This document shows positions 24,995-32,521 of a stretch of 38,572 bases of DNA, piece by piece. Every line of letters begins with the position of its first letter. The first letter of the stretch is position 1. A model generated the notes under the pieces. It did no database searches. It saw only the letters and a list, made by a program, of their open reading frames with translations, and was not told the origin of the DNA. A program made the translations under genes and the position numbers. This DNA comes from CAYXFZ01 sp964464385 (GTDB lineage Bacteria; Planctomycetota; UBA1135), in contig CAYXFZ010000007.1 of the NCBI GenBank assembly GCA_964464385.1, positions 1 through 38,572 on the forward strand, given 5' to 3'.

Positions 24995-25759
24995 ATGCCC
25001 GCAACCCACCCCACCCTGGGTCCTCTGGGCCGGAAGATTCGGCTTGCCCGCGAGGATCTGGGTCTGAGCCGGGTCCAATTGGCCGCCCAGGCGGAGATCA
25101 GTTCCCGTTTTCTGGCCGACCTGGAGGCCGGGCGAGCCAATATTTCGATCCTTCGCCTCTTGGCCGTAGCAAAAGCCCTGGCCATTCCATCGGACTCCCT
25201 TCTCTCCGGGGACGGTCCGACCTTGCCTAGCGGAATTGCCCTCTTGGGCCTGCGCGGGGCCGGCAAGACAACCTGCGGCAAATTGCTAGGCGCAGCGATG
25301 GGGATTCCTTTCGTAGAACTGGATGACAAAATCCAGGAACTGGTCGGCCTCGCGACTTCTGAGATCTTTTCCCTGCATGGCGAGGGCTTTTATCGCCGCT
25401 TGGCCCGAGAAGCTCTTTCGAAATTGGCTTCTTCGGATCAACCCCAAGTCCTTGCCCTCCCTGGAGGGTTAGTTCAAGACGAGACTTCCTTCGCCCTGGC
25501 GCGGCGCTGCTTCACGACGGTCTGGCTCAAGGCCAAGCCCGAAGACCACATGGAGCGAGTGCTTCAGCAAGGGGACTCCCGCCCCATGGCCGGCCTAGAG
25601 GCCCCCATGCAGGAACTCCGGGGCTTGCTCCTCCTGCGCGAACCCCTCTACCGTCAAGCCCATCACGTGGTGGACACAACCGGCGGCATTACCGCAACCA
25701 TGAAGGAATTGAGCAACGTAACCCGGAACAGAATGACAGCGCATTTCATCCCGGGCTAA
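24995..25759 (+). CDS. boxR: Benzoyl-CoA-responsive regulator BoxR (HTH plus shikimate-kinase-like domain)
   Basis: A 254-residue BzdR/BoxR-family transcription regulator. The N-terminal XRE-type helix-turn-helix (about residues 12-70) reads KIRLAREDLGLSRVQLAAQA, then SSRFLADLEAGRANIS. After a short linker comes a shikimate-kinase-like domain with P-loop GLRGAGKTT (85-93) and DDKIQELVG, used in this family to bind benzoyl-CoA, not to make shikimate phosphate. It is somewhat shorter than BzdR (about 300 residues), chiefly in the linker. ATG 24995 has TATAGT 6 nt upstream, so its message is probably leaderless and self-repressed through the operator that overlaps this box. The position divergent from boxC is the usual one for this regulator. 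Confidence 0.93.
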   Translation: MPATHPTLGPLGRKIRLAREDLGLSRVQLAAQAEISSRFLADLEAGRANISILRLLAVAKALAIPSDSLLSGDGPTLPSGIALLGLRGAGKTTCGKLLGAAMGIPFVELDDKIQELVGLATSEIFSLHGEGFYRRLAREALSKLASSDQPQVLALPGGLVQDETSFALARRCFTTVWLKAKPEDHMERVLQQGDSRPMAGLEAPMQELRGLLLLREPLYRQAHHVVDTTGGITATMKELSNVTRNRMTAHFIPG

Positions 25760-25790
25760 ATACACATTTATTCTGCCCCGGGTTTCTTCT
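25750..25790 (+). terminator. Candidate boxR terminator overlapping its stop codon
   Basis: Outer stem CCCGGG (25750-25755) with CCCGGG (25777-25782), inner stem TAAAT (25757-25761) with ATTTA (25766-25770) around an ACAC loop, then TTTCTTCT. The inner arm contains the boxR stop codon. The internal loop is lopsided (1 against 6 nt), so efficiency is uncertain. Confidence 0.45.
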
Positions 25791-25798
25791 GTAACTGC

Positions 25799-25804
25799 TA
25801 GAAT
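25799..25804 (+). promoter_or_regulatory. TANNNT -10 box for the redoxin gene
   Basis: TAGAAT ends 8 nt before ATG 25813, identical in sequence and spacing to the box before the rhodanese gene at 12002. Confidence 0.5.
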
Positions 25805-25812
25805 TAACCTCA

Positions 25813-26457
25813 ATGAAATTCGCCTGGATTCTCCTCTCTGCCCTTTCTCCGATGCTCCTGGGGCAGAATGCCCAAGAAGCTCCAAAACCGAAGCAACCCA
25901 AAGTTTTGCAGGTTGGTGTCACGGTCCCTGAGGATTTATCCCTCATGGATGTGGACGGCCAAAAAGTCACGATGAAGGAACTTCGCGGCAAGGCAGTCAT
26001 GTTCGCTTGGTATTCCTTCAATTGTCCAACCCTTCGTGCTGCTGGCCCCAAAATCAACCAATTGGCAAAGGACTATGCCGGCAACAAGGAGGTCGCAGTG
26101 TTCACGATCAATAGCGACTTCCGTGAGTTGGCCGACGCTAAACCCGAAGGCAAAGACAAAAACGGCAATCCTCTCAAACCCTACCAACAGATTCGCAACC
26201 ACTGGGCCAAAAAGAAAATGATTCTTCCGGCACTCGTGGATCCGGGCAACAAAATTGCGGATTACTTCCAAGCACAAACCACACCCCATGTTTTCGTGGT
26301 GAACTCCAAGGGCGTCCTTTGTTACTCAGGCGCCTTGGACAATGATCCGCGCGGGCGCAAAAAGCCAAAGGATCTGGTCAATTATGCCGACCTTGCACTT
26401 CGTTCCGTTTTGAGTGGAGAAAAGGTTGCCACACCCATCACCAAACCCTACGGCTGA
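25813..26457 (+). CDS. Exported redoxin-domain (AhpC/TSA, thioredoxin-fold) protein
   Basis: A 214-residue protein with a cleavable signal peptide (MKFAWILLSALSPMLLG, then QNAQE). The thioredoxin-like domain shows the strand KAVMFAWYSFNCPTLRAAGP with a single cysteine, Cys71, in the CPxxR context found in a group of exported redoxins; the second Cys of a CxxC is absent. A cis-Pro region is TTPHVFVVNSKGVL and the C-terminal end carries ALDNDPRGRK. Planctomycete genomes contain many such redoxin proteins; whether this is a peroxidase or a disulfide carrier cannot be told. It has its own promoter box after the boxR terminator, so a link to benzoate metabolism is not implied. Confidence 0.85.
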   Translation: MKFAWILLSALSPMLLGQNAQEAPKPKQPKVLQVGVTVPEDLSLMDVDGQKVTMKELRGKAVMFAWYSFNCPTLRAAGPKINQLAKDYAGNKEVAVFTINSDFRELADAKPEGKDKNGNPLKPYQQIRNHWAKKKMILPALVDPGNKIADYFQAQTTPHVFVVNSKGVLCYSGALDNDPRGRKKPKDLVNYADLALRSVLSGEKVATPITKPYG

Positions 26458-26470
26458 GGCATCAAAAGAG

Positions 26471-26487
26471 AGCGCCGGTCTGGCGCT
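26471..26487 (+). other. Hairpin after the redoxin gene
   Basis: AGCGCC-GGTCT-GGCGCT, perfect 6-bp stem, 13 bp after the redoxin stop codon. No T-run follows, so it is at most a weak terminator or an mRNA 3'-end stabiliser. Confidence 0.3.
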
Positions 26488-26513
26488 GGTTCGTCGAAGG
26501 CCCCCCAAGGTTG

Positions 26514-27047
26514 ATGCTCTCGTTTCGTAGCCTCTTCAGATTGGTGACGTTGGCCGCTTGTTCTCCAGGCCCGGCAAAACCCGTGGTAACCGTGGGAACG
26601 CTGGAAGAAACCTTGGCGCATCTGTTCCCTGAGGAAGCTGGGGTTCGTTCCCCCATGATTGTGAACTTTTGGGCCACATGGTGCCCGCCCTGTGTCGCTG
26701 AATTGCCCGACTTGGTCCAGGCCACATCCTCACCCGAATCCGGCGGCGTACAACTCATGACAATTTCCTACGATCTCATGATTGCCGGTATCACGGAGCA
26801 AGAAGCCGAGGAAAAAATCCGCAGACATTTACTGGATCACTCCCTGGATTTTCCTGTTCTCGTCTTGAACGAAGACGATTACGAGGGAATCAACCAGGCG
26901 TTGAGTTTGCCCGGCCCCATTCCTTTAACCCTAGCCTTCGACGCGACCGGCAAGGAAGTTGGTCGAATTGAGGGTGAAGCTACTTTAGAAGACTTTCAAA
27001 TGTTGGTGACTTGGGCCTTGGGCCTGGAGTCAGGCCAAAAACCTTGA
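26514..27047 (+). CDS. TlpA/ResA-like thiol-disulfide lipoprotein
   Basis: A 177-residue thioredoxin-fold lipoprotein. The N-terminus has a basic-hydrophobic signal ending in a canonical lipobox LAAC with Cys16. The active site is FWATWCPPC (Cys57, Cys60), typical of TlpA/ResA/DsbE proteins that reduce disulfides or haem-binding cysteines outside the membrane. The cis-Pro position lies in GPIPLTLAFDATGKE. Start ATG 26514 is preferred over TTG 26511. It follows the redoxin gene by 56 bp and may share its transcript; no TANNNT box precedes it. It converges with the GAF-pseudokinase gene with 5 bp between stops. Confidence 0.88.
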   Translation: MLSFRSLFRLVTLAACSPGPAKPVVTVGTLEETLAHLFPEEAGVRSPMIVNFWATWCPPCVAELPDLVQATSSPESGGVQLMTISYDLMIAGITEQEAEEKIRRHLLDHSLDFPVLVLNEDDYEGINQALSLPGPIPLTLAFDATGKEVGRIEGEATLEDFQMLVTWALGLESGQKP

Positions 27048-27052
27048 TTTCC

Positions 27053-28441
27053 TCAAGAAATCGAAAACCTTGCCAACCAATTCCGTAAAACGGATCGCGG
27101 TCTTGGTTCAATGGACTTGGCTTCGTTAGTCACCAACATCCCATGAATTTCCAGTAATTTCGGAATATCGTGCTCAGGATTCAATACCCTTTGGCATACT
27201 TCGTCCAACCATGAAGGGCATTCCGGCCGAATCAAACTGGGAGACAAATAAGAATCCGTGCCGACTTCTCGAAAAGCCAAGGCGTGATAAAGAGTCTGAA
27301 TCAAGGCCACGGCATCTGAGGATCGAGAGTCCTCGTCGTCCTGGGGTACGGATTGTCCAAATCCTAATATTTTGGGAGCCGAACCTGGACAAAGCACGAG
27401 AACTTCTGGGCGAAGAGAACCGTGAATTACATTTTCAGAATGAGCAAACAGCAAGGAATCCGCCACATTGCGAAAAATACCGACAAGAAGTTCGAAGTAA
27501 TGCTCAGGCAAGTTCGGCAATCGAGAAATGGAGTCCAAGAAGGAGGAGAGGAGTTGGCCATTAGGAATGTGTTCTTGAGACTTCCAATGCCAGCCCTCAT
27601 CCGAACCACTGGAATACACCTCGGCAATTCCTGGGTGATGGAGCCGTGACCCACCCTGCAACTGAGCAAAAAAACCGGAGGGGATTGATTGGGCCCCCCC
27701 AGATTTATGAAGGATGCTCAAGGTCACTTTCCTCTGAAGAGGCTTTTCGTCCGCCACCCAGATGGTCGTATCTGGAGTTAGGCCCAAGAGGCGGTGCAAC
27801 CGAAAAGGGCCGACCGTTTGGCCAGGAAGAGGGGCGCGGCCGGAAGCTTCCAATTCTTCGCCCAGAAGTTGTTCCCGCTCCTCAACCAATGAAACCACAA
27901 ATTCCTCCAACTTGACCTGTTGCAGGGCAGCAACAATTCGCGGGGCTGCAATGCGGGCAAATTTCTGCAGAAGTTCACAATCCCGGTCTGAATACGCACC
28001 CAAGCGCGATGCCTCCGAATCAAACACCCCAATGACCCGGTTTTCAAAAATGACAGGAACACTCAACTCGGAAGCACCCAGGAATTGGTCCGGAATATAA
28101 CCAGGAAATTTGCTGACGTCATCCACTCGTTGGGAAAGGCCGGTGGCAGCGCAAGTACCAACAATTCCTGACCCGACAGGGATTTCAATGGGTTCCATCA
28201 CCTTGTGATCCTGAGCTTTGATTCCATAGGCTCCTTTCTGCACCATCATTTCGCCTTCTCTAAGGTAGAGAACGCAATCTTCAAGGGACAGGGCAGCAGC
28301 AATGTCATCGGCCATCCGCCAGAAAAGCTCGTCCAAATCATCCGTCCCGCCACTGGATTCGGCAAAGGCATAGATGGAGTTCACTTCGCCGCGAAGGATT
28401 TCGCAAGACGAACAAGAGGGCGATTCGTCGTTTTTGCTCAA
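27053..28441 (-). CDS. GAF domain protein with C-terminal pseudokinase
   Basis: A 462-residue cytoplasmic protein. TTG 28441 overlaps the stop of the VWA gene (TTGA), and GAAGG about 10 nt upstream may help re-initiation; longer frames run deep inside the VWA gene. Residues 34-175 are a GAF domain (PVGSGIVGTCAATGLSQRV, then SVPVIFENRVIGVFDSEA), likely binding a small ligand. After a short helix, residues 208-430 follow the protein kinase fold, but the key residues are gone: the VAxK Lys is replaced (KVTLSIL), HRD is His340-Gly341-Ser342, the catalytic-loop Asn is Val, and DFG is Gly360-Phe361-Gly362. Phosphotransfer is therefore unlikely; it probably acts as an allosteric or scaffold module. 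Nothing recognised in the last 30 residues. Confidence 0.82.
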   Translation of the reverse strand: MSKNDESPSCSSCEILRGEVNSIYAFAESSGGTDDLDELFWRMADDIAAALSLEDCVLYLREGEMMVQKGAYGIKAQDHKVMEPIEIPVGSGIVGTCAATGLSQRVDDVSKFPGYIPDQFLGASELSVPVIFENRVIGVFDSEASRLGAYSDRDCELLQKFARIAAPRIVAALQQVKLEEFVVSLVEEREQLLGEELEASGRAPLPGQTVGPFRLHRLLGLTPDTTIWVADEKPLQRKVTLSILHKSGGAQSIPSGFFAQLQGGSRLHHPGIAEVYSSGSDEGWHWKSQEHIPNGQLLSSFLDSISRLPNLPEHYFELLVGIFRNVADSLLFAHSENVIHGSLRPEVLVLCPGSAPKILGFGQSVPQDDEDSRSSDAVALIQTLYHALAFREVGTDSYLSPSLIRPECPSWLDEVCQRVLNPEHDIPKLLEIHGMLVTNEAKSIEPRPRSVLRNWLARFSIS

Positions 28442-30615
28442 CGGACTGGAACCTTCGGCATACCATAAACTCGTAAGGACCGGCTCGGTTTCAGCTTTCC
28501 AGGGAGCCCAACCGAAACATAACGACCGTAGTTTTGCCTGGCAAGCTTCTTCAATAGAGCGGATTCCCGACCCACAGAGACGCAATCCAGCGCAATCTTG
28601 CGAGTCAAGTTCAACCATGCAATCTCCCGCAGAATATCCTCAGCAACTTGATATTCTCCAACGCTGGGTTCGCCATCCGTCAAGAGAATGATCTGTTCAA
28701 CATTTCGGATGGAGAGTCCAGCCTCCAGAGCAGCATAAAGATTGGTGCCACCCTGTGGAAAGGAACCAGCCAGCCAATTGCCGGCGGCCACTCTTGATTT
28801 TCTGTCCATGGGCACCAGTTTCCTCTGCCATGGAACCACTTCATCCTGGAAAACCAAAAAGTTCACGTTTCTCTCCTTCGTCATTTTTGCAACGGCCGAG
28901 CGGGCCTGCGCAATGGCTTCGTCCCAGCGCGAATAGTGAACACCGGCAACAACGGTACTACCCTTCGGCACTTGCACCGACGCCGACATGGAGCCAGAGT
29001 GATCCAAAATGAATACCACATTGTTGGAATCGACAGGAACACCATAAAAACCGGCTACGGTATTTCCCAATTCCCGAACGGGGACCACCGCAGCAGAAGC
29101 CGGAAGGGCCAGAGCCTCTTGGTTATCCTCCCACCAACGGAACCACATAGAAGGACTGCGATGGAGGCCTTCTCCAGTAAGGGCAAAAAGAGCACCACCA
29201 ATGCCACCGAAGACCCGCTTACGATCCTCGACATGGAGCCTTTGAATCAAGGGGGCAATCCAACGCTTGTCTCGGATTCCGCCCAGAACCTCGGCCGCAG
29301 TCAAGCGCACTTGCCAGGCCTTGTGATCCAAATTGATGGCAATGGCCTCACCAAATCCCGGAGTCTTTGTTGCACCAATAGCATCCATGGCAAGAATACG
29401 TTCCTCCAAGCGGGAAGATTTCAACATGCGTTTGAAAAGACTCGCCACTTTGCCATCCCCGGCTGAGCAGGTCAGCACGGTGCGGAGCGCGGTTGGCTGG
29501 GCGCGACTCCTTTTCTTGGCCATTGTCAACAAAGAAGAAGGGACGCGATCCCATTCCGCCCGACCCAATCCTTCGAATAAGAGGCGCTGGACATCCACAT
29601 CTCGTTCTAGGGATAGGCGTTTGAGCAAAGCATCCGAAACTTCTGCATCTGGATACTCCAACAAAAGAATGGCAGACCGCATCCGGACCCAAGACCGGCG
29701 GTTTCTCAGACCCGTCACCAAACTGTTCTTGTGGAGATCTGCATGCTGTGCAAGATTTCTCAAAATTTCTGGTTCCAAGGTCGGTTGCAAGGAAAGATCC
29801 ATTTGCAGCAGAGTTGCAAATGCGGTCTCGCTGGGCAAAGGACCCAAGATGCGAAGCAAAACAGAAGCCAACGGATCCCGCAATTTCCCCCGCCGAACCT
29901 GCCTCAAAGCAAGCTTTTCCAAGTCGGAATGGCCGGAGGCAAGCAGATCTTCCAACCCTAAGGCGCAAATCGAAGAATTGTCATCCTGCACCGCACGCAG
30001 CATTGTCTTCTCGGGAATCTCGTGCTTATAAGTTCGCAAAAATTGATATGCGCTGTATCGCACGGTGGTGGAAGTACTGGGATGATGAAACCGAGTCAGA
30101 ATTGTTTCCACTCCTTTTTCGGTTCCCAATCCAGCCAAGAGGTCCAAGGCAGACAGCTGAATTTGTTCGGTTTGAGAGGCGCTCAAAGCCCGGAGCAAAT
30201 TTTCCTTCTTTTCATAGTTTAATTCCACCAAAGCGGCCATCGCCGGGTTTGCCAACGGCCACTCTTGGCCCTTGGCAAATCGAAGCAACTTTGAGACCAC
30301 CAGCTGCTTCATTGGATGACGGCTCATCTCTTCAACAAGAATGGCACTCACCACAGGATCTATCTCCTGACGGGCCATTTTTTCCAAAAATTTAAGAGCT
30401 GGCTTGCTCCCCAGTTTGGATAGGTCTGCAATCGTGTCCGCTCGTTCGTTAGCAGAAAGTGGGCGCTCCTTGGCAAATGCAATCTGAAGAACATTTAGGG
30501 GAGAAGATCCAACTCGATCCCCCCCAAGGACGATGGCAACCTCTGAAGTTTCGGATCCAGCACAGGCCAGAAATGCCGTGAAAAACAACAGGAGGCCCGG
30601 AGGACGACGGAGCAT
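28438..30615 (-). CDS. Exported HEAT-repeat protein with von Willebrand factor A domain
   Basis: A 725-residue protein. The N-terminus has an export signal (LLLFFTAFLACAGS) whose Cys18 could be lipidated, although the FLAC lipobox is not canonical. Residues 50-480 are helical repeats of HEAT type (for example WQVRLTAAEVLGGIRDKRWI and VDVQRLLFEGLGRAEW), a protein-interaction solenoid. A VWA domain follows from about 530 with a complete MIDAS: Asp538-x-Ser540-x-Ser542 in DHSGSMS, Thr in GGTNL and Asp647 in LLTDGEP. It would bind a protein partner through Mg2+ outside the cytoplasm. It lies 94 bp downstream of the CHAT protease gene, has its own TANNNT box, and its stop overlaps the start of the GAF-pseudokinase gene. 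Confidence 0.87.
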   Translation of the reverse strand: MLRRPPGLLLFFTAFLACAGSETSEVAIVLGGDRVGSSPLNVLQIAFAKERPLSANERADTIADLSKLGSKPALKFLEKMARQEIDPVVSAILVEEMSRHPMKQLVVSKLLRFAKGQEWPLANPAMAALVELNYEKKENLLRALSASQTEQIQLSALDLLAGLGTEKGVETILTRFHHPSTSTTVRYSAYQFLRTYKHEIPEKTMLRAVQDDNSSICALGLEDLLASGHSDLEKLALRQVRRGKLRDPLASVLLRILGPLPSETAFATLLQMDLSLQPTLEPEILRNLAQHADLHKNSLVTGLRNRRSWVRMRSAILLLEYPDAEVSDALLKRLSLERDVDVQRLLFEGLGRAEWDRVPSSLLTMAKKRSRAQPTALRTVLTCSAGDGKVASLFKRMLKSSRLEERILAMDAIGATKTPGFGEAIAINLDHKAWQVRLTAAEVLGGIRDKRWIAPLIQRLHVEDRKRVFGGIGGALFALTGEGLHRSPSMWFRWWEDNQEALALPASAAVVPVRELGNTVAGFYGVPVDSNNVVFILDHSGSMSASVQVPKGSTVVAGVHYSRWDEAIAQARSAVAKMTKERNVNFLVFQDEVVPWQRKLVPMDRKSRVAAGNWLAGSFPQGGTNLYAALEAGLSIRNVEQIILLTDGEPSVGEYQVAEDILREIAWLNLTRKIALDCVSVGRESALLKKLARQNYGRYVSVGLPGKLKPSRSLRVYGMPKVPVR

Positions 30616-30621
30616 GCCTCT

Positions 30622-30627
30622 ACCTTA
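30622..30627 (-). promoter_or_regulatory. TANNNT -10 box for the VWA-pseudokinase operon
   Basis: TAAGGT on the minus strand ends 6 nt before ATG 30615. An AGAGG sequence lies directly before the start, too close for a Shine-Dalgarno role. Confidence 0.4.
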
Positions 30628-30628
30628 C

Positions 30629-30709
30629 CCGAAACAAACACGAACGAAAACAACAGGCCAAAGTGTCCGGGATGAAACTGGCTGTTATTTTAGTTCGGGT
30701 TAGTTTTGG
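30629..30709. repeat. Imperfect inverted repeat between CHAT and VWA genes
   Basis: CCGAAACAAACACGAA (30629-30644) pairs at 13 of 16 positions with TTCGGGTTAGTTTTGG (30694-30709), 49 bp apart. One arm abuts the CHAT stop codon, the other the VWA promoter box. There is no T-run on the minus strand, so it could be an operator or chance. Confidence 0.3.
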
Positions 30710-32284
30710 TTATCGCCAGTCGCCGGCGAGGACGAAGGCACCCCAGGTGCTAGGGCGGCCAGAGCCGCCCTTGGCGCGATTTTCGCGAAGCATCTTTAAT
30801 TGGGCATTGCGGAGAGCTTCGCTTCGGCCCTGGTCGTTCATCCAAAGGTTTTCGTAAAAGTGGGCCATGAGAGCGGAGGTGCTCAGATCTTCGACTTTCC
30901 ACATACTGGAGATCACAGTATCGGCACCGGCAATGGTGAAGGCTCGGCGGAGACTTTGCAGGCCCTCCCCCGCCCGAACAGAACCCAATGCCGTTTCACA
31001 AGCGGACAGCACAACCATTTCGCAATCCTGCAAATCCATAAAACCAACATCCTCTGCCGTCAAAAAGCCGTCATCCTCGCCCTCCTTTTTTTTAGTGTTG
31101 GCGTTCGCACAGACTAAACCAGCGGAAAGACCAGGCAGTTGTTTTTCCAGTTCATCCGGTGCGAAAAAACCGTGGGTAGCCAAGTGCAGGAAATTGTACT
31201 TGGGCATTTCCTTTTTGAGGCGAACCTCGGTAGCAACCTTACCGGACAACCGAGCCCGACCATGTGTGGATTTCATGACGGAAGCATGCATGCCAAGAAT
31301 GGTGAGCGTTTCCGAGTTCGTCATTGCCAGGGGTTCCCAATACATGCCCAAATCGGCACGCAAATCTACATTGCCTGCCAAGGCGACAAACTTGTCCTTC
31401 TTTTCTTCCTCCATGGCATAGGCCTCGCCATAGTCAATATTGCCGACGGCCAAGAAACTCCCCTCGGAGCGAAACTTCGCCTGCGTTTGCTTGACATGTG
31501 CAGTCGGGTCCTCCAGGTAAACGAAATCATGGCTTTCCAAGAGAAATTTCCCGTCGGGTTCCTGCAACACCGCGAAAGGAAGCTTGCCGAGAAAACCGTC
31601 AGGGCAAAGCAAAATGCGTTCGCGGCCCTTCACCTGCTCTGCAATGGGTTTCCAAATAGCATCGTAGAGAAGGTCGTTTAGATCTGGAGCATTCTTGTCA
31701 AACAAAGCTGCCGCGCCACGACGAGCCGCCAAATCAAAGAGAAATGCCTCGGATAATTTCTCGATGTCCGGAGCTTTGCCTAGATAAAACAGCTGAATAT
31801 CGCCTTCCGAGCTGACGGTCCACGCAAAAACATGGTTCTTGATGGCATAGTCCACCAACATCCCCCCCTCGGGAATGGCGGCGATGATCGTTGCTGTTGT
31901 TGGCGTGGCAAGGATTTCATCCAGGCCAAGCATGCGGTTCAATTCCCTTTCTTTTGTCTGCCGCTCCTCGCGAAGATTGGCCACACGTTCTTCATAATCC
32001 TCCGGCCGTTCGGATGCCGGCAAGTGAACCAGATCCGTAAGTTGCTTGCTAGCAATTTGAATTGAGCCCATTAACTTGATCTGCTCCGGAGTGCGTTCTT
32101 TGGAAAGAACCTTGGCGCCGGCCTCCTGCAGACGCGTGGCCTGCCCCTTCCATGCAGCATGCAAGGCAAAATCCTCAGTCAAGTCCAATTCAACCGGGCC
32201 AGCAGGTTCAGCCACAGGTTCCTGGACAGGGACTCCAACGGCCAAAGAGGCTGTGAGGAAAAGTACCGACAGGAATTGGATCAT
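30710..32284 (-). CDS. Exported CHAT-domain (caspase-like) protease
   Basis: A 524-residue protein. ATG 32284 opens a clean signal peptide (MIQFLSVLFLTASLAVGVP); an upstream in-frame start at 32311 adds 9 unlikely residues. Residues 30-125 are helical (charged, coiled-coil-like), followed by the CHAT domain from about 130 to the end. The caspase-type dyad is visible: His371 in FLHLATHGFF and Cys429 in VVLSACETALG, with the flanking GEGLQSLRRAFTIAGA and SSMWKVEDLST typical of CHAT. CHAT proteases cleave protein partners; no substrate is known here, though the adjacent VWA/HEAT protein, also exported, is a candidate partner or substrate. The export signal is unusual for a protease fold often found in the cytoplasm. 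Confidence 0.9.
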   Translation of the reverse strand: MIQFLSVLFLTASLAVGVPVQEPVAEPAGPVELDLTEDFALHAAWKGQATRLQEAGAKVLSKERTPEQIKLMGSIQIASKQLTDLVHLPASERPEDYEERVANLREERQTKERELNRMLGLDEILATPTTATIIAAIPEGGMLVDYAIKNHVFAWTVSSEGDIQLFYLGKAPDIEKLSEAFLFDLAARRGAAALFDKNAPDLNDLLYDAIWKPIAEQVKGRERILLCPDGFLGKLPFAVLQEPDGKFLLESHDFVYLEDPTAHVKQTQAKFRSEGSFLAVGNIDYGEAYAMEEEKKDKFVALAGNVDLRADLGMYWEPLAMTNSETLTILGMHASVMKSTHGRARLSGKVATEVRLKKEMPKYNFLHLATHGFFAPDELEKQLPGLSAGLVCANANTKKKEGEDDGFLTAEDVGFMDLQDCEMVVLSACETALGSVRAGEGLQSLRRAFTIAGADTVISSMWKVEDLSTSALMAHFYENLWMNDQGRSEALRNAQLKMLRENRAKGGSGRPSTWGAFVLAGDWR

Positions 32285-32291
32285 AAATTCA

Positions 32292-32297
32292 AGTCTA
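32292..32297 (-). promoter_or_regulatory. TANNNT -10 box for the CHAT gene
   Basis: TAGACT on the minus strand ends 7 nt before ATG 32284. TTCACA (plus 32317-32322) could be a -35 box with 19-bp spacing. The rest of the 237-bp stretch to 32521 shows no gene. Confidence 0.45.
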
Positions 32298-32521
32298 ATA
32301 CATCTGCGCAAAAAATTGTGAAAAATCCCCCGCCCTGCTTTCGTCGCATGTTCCGTGGACGATAGGGACGACCACTAGGAACACGCTAAGGCCAACGGTG
32401 CTGAAAGCCAGGACGAGTTTGTGGGCAAACCATACGGAGACCAACGCTACGGACTAGGAAATCCACTTCCCCTTCCACGCAAACGGTTTCCAATGGGTTG
32501 CAAGTCTTGATTTGCCTCTGA

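Noticed and set aside
24911..25078. Longer boxC with 56 extra N-terminal residues
   Set aside because: The extension would be antisense to the boxR coding region and removes the promoter region; ATG 24910 gives the family length.
28442..28618. Longer start for the GAF-pseudokinase gene inside the VWA gene
   Set aside because: The extra 59 residues match the VWA coding region in another frame; the TTGA overlap at 28441 is simpler.
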